Below the pieces are notes generated by a model. That model searched no databases. It saw only the letters and a list, made by a program, of their open reading frames with translations, and was not told where the DNA came from. The translations under genes and the position numbers were made by a program. A stretch of DNA of 64,000 nt, taken from Malikia sp. Lineage in GTDB: Bacteria; Pseudomonadota; Gammaproteobacteria; Burkholderiales; Burkholderiaceae_C. The stretch is from positions 124,001 through 188,000 of the forward strand of contig NZ_JAQTZS010000004.1 in the NCBI RefSeq assembly GCF_028687635.1, in the 5' to 3' direction. Positions within the stretch are counted from its first letter, which is position 1. Every line of letters starts with the position of its first letter. Positions 57,932-64,000 of this stretch are shown here, in pieces.

Positions 57932-58513
57932 ATGGAACACACCCTGCCCGCACTGCCCTACGCGATCGACGCGCTGGCCCCCCATTACAGCCAGGAAACC
58001 CTGGAGTACCACCACGGCAAGCACCACAATGCCTACGTGGTCAACCTGAACAACCTGCAAAAGGGCACCGACTTCGAGAACATGGACCTCGAGTCCATCA
58101 TCAAGCAGTCCAGCGGCGGCATCTACAACAACGCGGCCCAGATCTGGAACCACAGCTTCTTCTGGAACTGCATGAAGCCCAACGGCGGCGGCGAGCCCAC
58201 CGGCGCGCTGGCCGAGGCCATCAACGCCAAGTTCGGCAGCTACGCCGCCTTCAAGGAAGCCTTCGTCAAGTCGGCCGTCGGCAACTTCGGTTCCGGCTGG
58301 ACCTGGCTGGTCAAGAAGGCTGACGGCTCGGTCGACATCGTCAACACCGGCGCCGCCGGCACCCCGCTGACCACCGAGGACAAGGCCCTGCTGACCGTCG
58401 ACGTCTGGGAACACGCCTACTACATCGACTACCGCAACCTGCGTCCGAAGTTCGTCGAGACCTTCCTCGACAAGCTGGTCAACTGGTCGTTCGCCGAAGC
58501 CAACTTCGCCTGA
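57932..58513 (+). CDS. sodB: Superoxide dismutase (Fe type)
   Basis: The 193-residue protein is an Fe/Mn superoxide dismutase. Metal ligands are H27 in LEYHHGKHH, H74 in IWNHSFFWNCM, and the D/H of DVWEHAYYIDY (about 156 and 160). AQIWNHSFFW and GSGWTWLV fit the Fe-type. It detoxifies superoxide in the cytoplasm. The start at 57932 has AAGGAAG upstream. It is followed by a strong terminator. Confidence 0.95.
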   Translation: MEHTLPALPYAIDALAPHYSQETLEYHHGKHHNAYVVNLNNLQKGTDFENMDLESIIKQSSGGIYNNAAQIWNHSFFWNCMKPNGGGEPTGALAEAINAKFGSYAAFKEAFVKSAVGNFGSGWTWLVKKADGSVDIVNTGAAGTPLTTEDKALLTVDVWEHAYYIDYRNLRPKFVETFLDKLVNWSFAEANFA

Positions 58514-58550
58514 TCGGCCGCGCGCGTGTCCGTCACGCGCAGCTGACAAG

Positions 58551-58587
58551 AAAACCCGCAGCCTGCGACGGCCTGCGGGTTTTTTTT
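58551..58587 (+). terminator. Intrinsic terminator after sodB
   Basis: CCCGCAG (58555–58561) pairs with CTGCGGG (58573–58579), extended by AAAA/TTTT, with eight T's at 58580–58587. It is a clear Rho-independent terminator for sodB. Confidence 0.92.
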
Positions 58588-58630
58588 GGGTCGCCGGCTG
58601 GATGCCGGCTTGAGGCTGGCCGCGCCGCCT

Positions 58631-59170
58631 TCAGGGCTGGCTTGGCCGGAACGGCGCGCCGCCGAGCTTGAAGCCGGCCAGGATGCCGCGCCTGGCGAAC
58701 CAGCCCTGCTGCATCTCCAGCACGAAGCGCACCGGCTGGGCCGAGCAGTGGTTGGCCTCGCTGTGCGGCTGCATGTCGGCCAGGTTGACGATCCTGCCGT
58801 CGTCGGCGACGAAGGCCGCCGTCAGCGGCAACAGGGTGTTCTTCATCCAGAAGCACTGCACGGCCGGCTGCTCGAAGACGAACAGCATGCCCTCGTTGAG
58901 CGGCATCTGCTGGCGCCACATCAGGCCGATGCCGCGCTGCTGGGGCGTGGCCGCGACCTGGGCATCGATCAGGTGCATGCCGGCCTGGATCTGGGTGTGT
59001 GGCAGCCCGCTTTGCGGGGTCTGCGCCCGCGCCAACGGCTGCGCGCCCAGCCCGAGCGCCAGCGTCAGGGCCAGCAGGCCGCGCCGCGCCAGACCCGCGT
59101 CCGGCAGCCGTTGACGATTCGCCCCGGTGGGCGTGATGGCGGGAGTTTCGAAGACGATGCGCTGGCTCAT
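58631..59170 (-). CDS. DUF192 family protein
   Basis: The 179-residue protein matches DUF192: TPQQRGIGLMWRQQMPLNEG and CFWMKNTLLPL are the core signatures, with the family's periplasmic or archaeal-type fold. An N-terminal extension has an RR pair followed by a hydrophobic segment (LARRGLLALTLALGLGAQPLARA), so it is probably exported. The function of the family is unknown. Confidence 0.85.
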   Translation of the reverse strand: MSQRIVFETPAITPTGANRQRLPDAGLARRGLLALTLALGLGAQPLARAQTPQSGLPHTQIQAGMHLIDAQVAATPQQRGIGLMWRQQMPLNEGMLFVFEQPAVQCFWMKNTLLPLTAAFVADDGRIVNLADMQPHSEANHCSAQPVRFVLEMQQGWFARRGILAGFKLGGAPFRPSQP

Positions 59171-59367
59171 GGTGCCGTGATCTTACCTGCCGTCGGCGAA
59201 ATCGGTCGCCGGCCACTCTTCTATAAGATGCAAGACTTTTCCGCCATGTGATTTGTGGCTAGAATTTGAGGCTGACTTCCCCCGAAGCCGCTTGTGCGGC
59301 CTGGCCCACCGGTCCGGCACGCCGTTTCACTGCTCCACCCCTGAGCTCGCACCCTTAAGAGGACGCT

Positions 59368-61602
<2,235 letters not shown>

Positions 61603-61647
61603 TCGGTCCGTGACCGAGCCGGCGTCCTGGTGCCGCCGGCCGCCAAG

Positions 61648-61677
61648 AAACCGGCGTCGCCAGACGGCCGGTTTTTT
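61648..61677 (+). terminator. Intrinsic terminator after isocitrate dehydrogenase
   Basis: AAACCGGC (61648–61655) pairs with GCCGGTTT (61667–61674), followed by six T's at 61672–61677. It lies 46 bases after the icd stop. Confidence 0.9.
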
Positions 61678-61739
61678 CGTGCCCATCAAACTTTCGCCAC
61701 GGCTTGAGGCGTTCTTGCGCAAGCTCGGGATATTCTCGT

Positions 61740-64000
61740 ATGAAACTGGTTCCCGACGAAAAAAACCTGCCGCGCCTCCACCGGATCGGCACCCTGGTGA
61801 TCGTGCTGCTGCTGGTCCTGCTGCTGGCGGGCCTGTTCGCCTGGCAAGGCTGGCGCGTCCATCGCGAGGCGCTGCATAACATCGAGCAAGCGTCGCAGCA
61901 GCAGATCCAGGCCCGACTCACCAGCGAAATGGACAGCGTGCGGGGCGCCATCGACTTCACGCGCTCGCAGACCGAGGCGGCGCTGCGCCGCAGCCTGGTC
62001 GACCAGGTTGATGTCGCCCATGGCGTGGCCGAGGGCATCCACGCCCGCGAGTCCGGCCGCCGGCCGCGGTCCGAGGTCAAGCAGCTGATCCTGGAGGCCT
62101 TGCGTCCGGCCCGTTTCTTCGACGGGCGCGGCTATGTGTTCGTCAACGACATGCAAGGCTACATCCGGCTGCTGCCACCCAAACCGGAACTGGAGGGCCA
62201 GTCCAACCGGCAAAACCGGGACGATTGGGGTCAGCCCGTCATGGGCAGCCTGATCGAAGCCGCGCGCCAGCCGCGCGGCGAGGGCTGGGCGCGCTACCGC
62301 TGGTATCCCTCCGACGACCCCCGGCAGATGAAGGACAAGCTGTCCTATGTGCGCCATTTCGAGCCCTACGATTGGCTGATCGGCGTCGGTGACTACCTGC
62401 ACCACTGGGAGGGCTACCAGCGCCGCGAGGCGCTGTCCCGGCTGCGCGCCACCCGCTTTGGTCGCACCGGTCATGTCGGGGTTTCCACGCTCGATGGGGT
62501 GACCCTCCTGACCCCTTCCACTCCCGAGCTCGAGGGCAAGCCGATGGGCGAGCTCCCCGAGCTGGAGTCGGAATCGGTCGAGCGCATCATCCGCCTGGCG
62601 CGAGACGGAGGCGGCTTTCTGAACTACGGCTGGCGCGATCCCCAGTCCCGTCAGATCATGAACAAGACCGCGCTGGTCCGGGCCTACCAGCCCTGGGGCT
62701 GGGTGCTGGTCGTCGCCATGCTCGACGACGAGCTGATGGCGCCGGTCAAGCAGGAGCTCGGGCAGCAGCGGTTGCTCGGGCGCGAGCAGGCCATGGGGCT
62801 GCTGTGCGTGCTGCTGGCCGCGGCCCTGCTGACGCTGGGCGGATCATGGCTGTTCTCGCGCTGGTCGGGGCGGCTGTTCCAGGCTTACCACCGCCGCAAT
62901 CTGGAGCAGCAGCAGGCGCTGCGCGAAAGCGAGCATCGCCTCAATACCATTCTCGACAGCGTCGATGCCTCGATCTTCATCAAGGGGCCGGACTACCGCT
63001 TCCTTTATGCCAACCGCAAGCTCTGCGAGGAGCTGGGCTTGCCGCTGTCGGCCATCGTCGGACGCGAGGACCGCGAGCTGCTCGACCCCGAGCGCGCCCG
63101 GCAGGTGCGCCAGATCGACCGCCGCGTGTTCGAGCGCGGCGAGCGCGTCGCCAGCGAATGGGTCGGCGAGCTGCGCGGGCGCAGCGTGGCGCTGGCCACC
63201 GTCAAGCTGCCCCTGCGCGACGTCAGCGGGGGCATCTACGCCCTGTGCGGCGTCACCACCGACGTCAGCGAACGCCAGCGTGTCGAGGTCGTGCTGGCGC
63301 AGGCGCGCGATGTCGCCGAGGCGGCCAACCGCGCCAAGTCCGACTTCCTGTCCAACGTCAGTCACGAGCTGCGCACCCCGCTCAACGCCATCCTGGGCAT
63401 GCTGCACCTGACGGCGCAGACGCCGCTGTCGCCCCAGCAGACGGACTACCTGCGCCAGGTGCAGCTCGCCAGTCGCCAGTTGCACGGCATCATCATCGAC
63501 ATGCTGGATTACGCCAGCCTCGACAGCGGCCGGCTGGAGCTGCAGAGCGGGGATTTCGTGCTGGGCGAGCTGCTCGACCAGCTGGCGCAGCGGCTGGCCG
63601 GCGAGGCCGCCACCAAGGACCTGGGCTTCACGCTGGCCGTCGATGCCGGAGTGCCGGTCCAGCTGGTCGGCGATCCGCAGCGGCTGAGCCAGGCCTTGCA
63701 CCATTACCTGGCCAACGCGATCAAGTTCACCGAGCAGGGCGCGGTCGGCCTGCGGGTCAGGCTGCTGCAGCGCGACGTCGACCGCGTGCGGCTGCGCTTC
63801 GAGGTCAGCGACACCGGCATCGGCATCGACGAGGCAAGACGCCAGCGACTGTTCCAACACCTGGAGCAGGGCGATGCTTCGAGCACGCGCCGCTACGGCG
63901 GGGCCGGACTGGGTTTGGTGCTGGTCAAGCAGCTGGCCGAGCTGATGGGGGGCGAGGCTGGCTGCGACAGCCAGCCCGGTCGCGGTTCGACCTTCTGGTT
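61740..64000 (+). CDS. Cache-domain sensor histidine kinase, 3' end outside window
   Basis: The frame is open from the ATG at 61740 to the window end (753 codons), so the product is incomplete. It has a membrane helix at about 17–37, a periplasmic Cache-type sensor region (about 38–345, including AHGVAEGIHARESG and FEPYDWLIGVGDYLH), a second helix at about 350–370, a PAS domain (about 395–520), then a HisKA domain with SHELRTPLN, phosphoacceptor H542, and a HATPase with N, G1 (DTGIGID) and G2 (GGAGLGL) boxes. Cache domains usually sense small extracellular metabolites. It may continue as a hybrid kinase beyond the window; the output partner is not visible. Confidence 0.9.
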   Translation, partial: MKLVPDEKNLPRLHRIGTLVIVLLLVLLLAGLFAWQGWRVHREALHNIEQASQQQIQARLTSEMDSVRGAIDFTRSQTEAALRRSLVDQVDVAHGVAEGIHARESGRRPRSEVKQLILEALRPARFFDGRGYVFVNDMQGYIRLLPPKPELEGQSNRQNRDDWGQPVMGSLIEAARQPRGEGWARYRWYPSDDPRQMKDKLSYVRHFEPYDWLIGVGDYLHHWEGYQRREALSRLRATRFGRTGHVGVSTLDGVTLLTPSTPELEGKPMGELPELESESVERIIRLARDGGGFLNYGWRDPQSRQIMNKTALVRAYQPWGWVLVVAMLDDELMAPVKQELGQQRLLGREQAMGLLCVLLAAALLTLGGSWLFSRWSGRLFQAYHRRNLEQQQALRESEHRLNTILDSVDASIFIKGPDYRFLYANRKLCEELGLPLSAIVGREDRELLDPERARQVRQIDRRVFERGERVASEWVGELRGRSVALATVKLPLRDVSGGIYALCGVTTDVSERQRVEVVLAQARDVAEAANRAKSDFLSNVSHELRTPLNAILGMLHLTAQTPLSPQQTDYLRQVQLASRQLHGIIIDMLDYASLDSGRLELQSGDFVLGELLDQLAQRLAGEAATKDLGFTLAVDAGVPVQLVGDPQRLSQALHHYLANAIKFTEQGAVGLRVRLLQRDVDRVRLRFEVSDTGIGIDEARRQRLFQHLEQGDASSTRRYGGAGLGLVLVKQLAELMGGEAGCDSQPGRGSTFW

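Overview
The window is a high-GC chromosomal segment that reads as a betaproteobacterium of the order Burkholderiales. This is an inference from gene order: bamB–der–hfq–hflX–hflK–hflC–hisZ–purA–phosphoribosyltransferase on the left, and exbB/exbD–lpxK–Trm112-like–kdsB–adk on the right, are layouts known from that group. No rRNA, tRNA, CRISPR array, insertion sequence or integrase was recognised.

Layout. 1–10.5 kb holds core housekeeping genes: outer-membrane assembly, ribosome GTPases, Hfq, the HflKC complex, histidine and purine biosynthesis, and a cystathionine beta-lyase-like enzyme. 10.5–27.2 kb is an accessory island. It is edged by a PIN-toxin/antitoxin pair on the left and a RelE/ParE-type pair on the right, with the core gene creA just inside the right edge. 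27.4–36.3 kb holds a MscS channel, lipoproteins, TesA, an ABC ATPase, RlmB, a split chromate transporter, FabG, an asparaginase and a ketopantoate-reductase-like enzyme. 36.3–51.9 kb is a branched-chain acyl-CoA catabolic region: the leucine/isovalerate pathway (ivd, an acyl-CoA ligase, both methylcrotonyl-CoA carboxylase subunits, methylglutaconyl-CoA hydratase and HMG-CoA lyase) encloses an opposite-strand block (racemase, acyl-CoA dehydrogenase, thiolase, SDR) that fits 2-methyl-branched or isoleucine-type degradation. 52–64 kb holds adk, kdsB, lpxK, exbD, an aldehyde dehydrogenase, exbB, sodB, a DUF192 protein, a monomeric isocitrate dehydrogenase, and a sensor histidine kinase cut by the window end.

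The most interesting region is 11.65–26.19 kb. In one direction it encodes a PD-(D/E)XK-like protein, a WYL-domain regulator, two large dynamin-like GTPases in tandem, two short paralogues with a degenerate biotinyl/lipoyl-like domain, a LOTUS-like plus zinc-ribbon protein, two unrecognised proteins, an Hsp70-like ATPase with a long N-terminal extension, a coiled-coil protein, an isoprenoid-synthase-like protein with a DDxxD motif, and a third GTPase. Two near-identical 53-bp elements, each with the inverted repeat AACGACA-N5-TGTCGTT, end at exactly the same distance before the start codons of the nuclease-like and WYL genes. A short helical motif of the form YLxxLAE recurs in four, perhaps five, of the small proteins and suggests a common docking partner. 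WYL control, membrane-remodelling GTPases, a chaperone ATPase and a candidate nuclease together resemble an anti-phage or other conflict system. I do not recognise this combination as a named system, so its function is inferred.

The leucine region also carries a candidate regulatory signal: a 29-bp element (24 of 29 identical) lies 65–67 bp before both ivd and the acyl-CoA ligase and is adjacent to a divergent AraC-type regulator gene.
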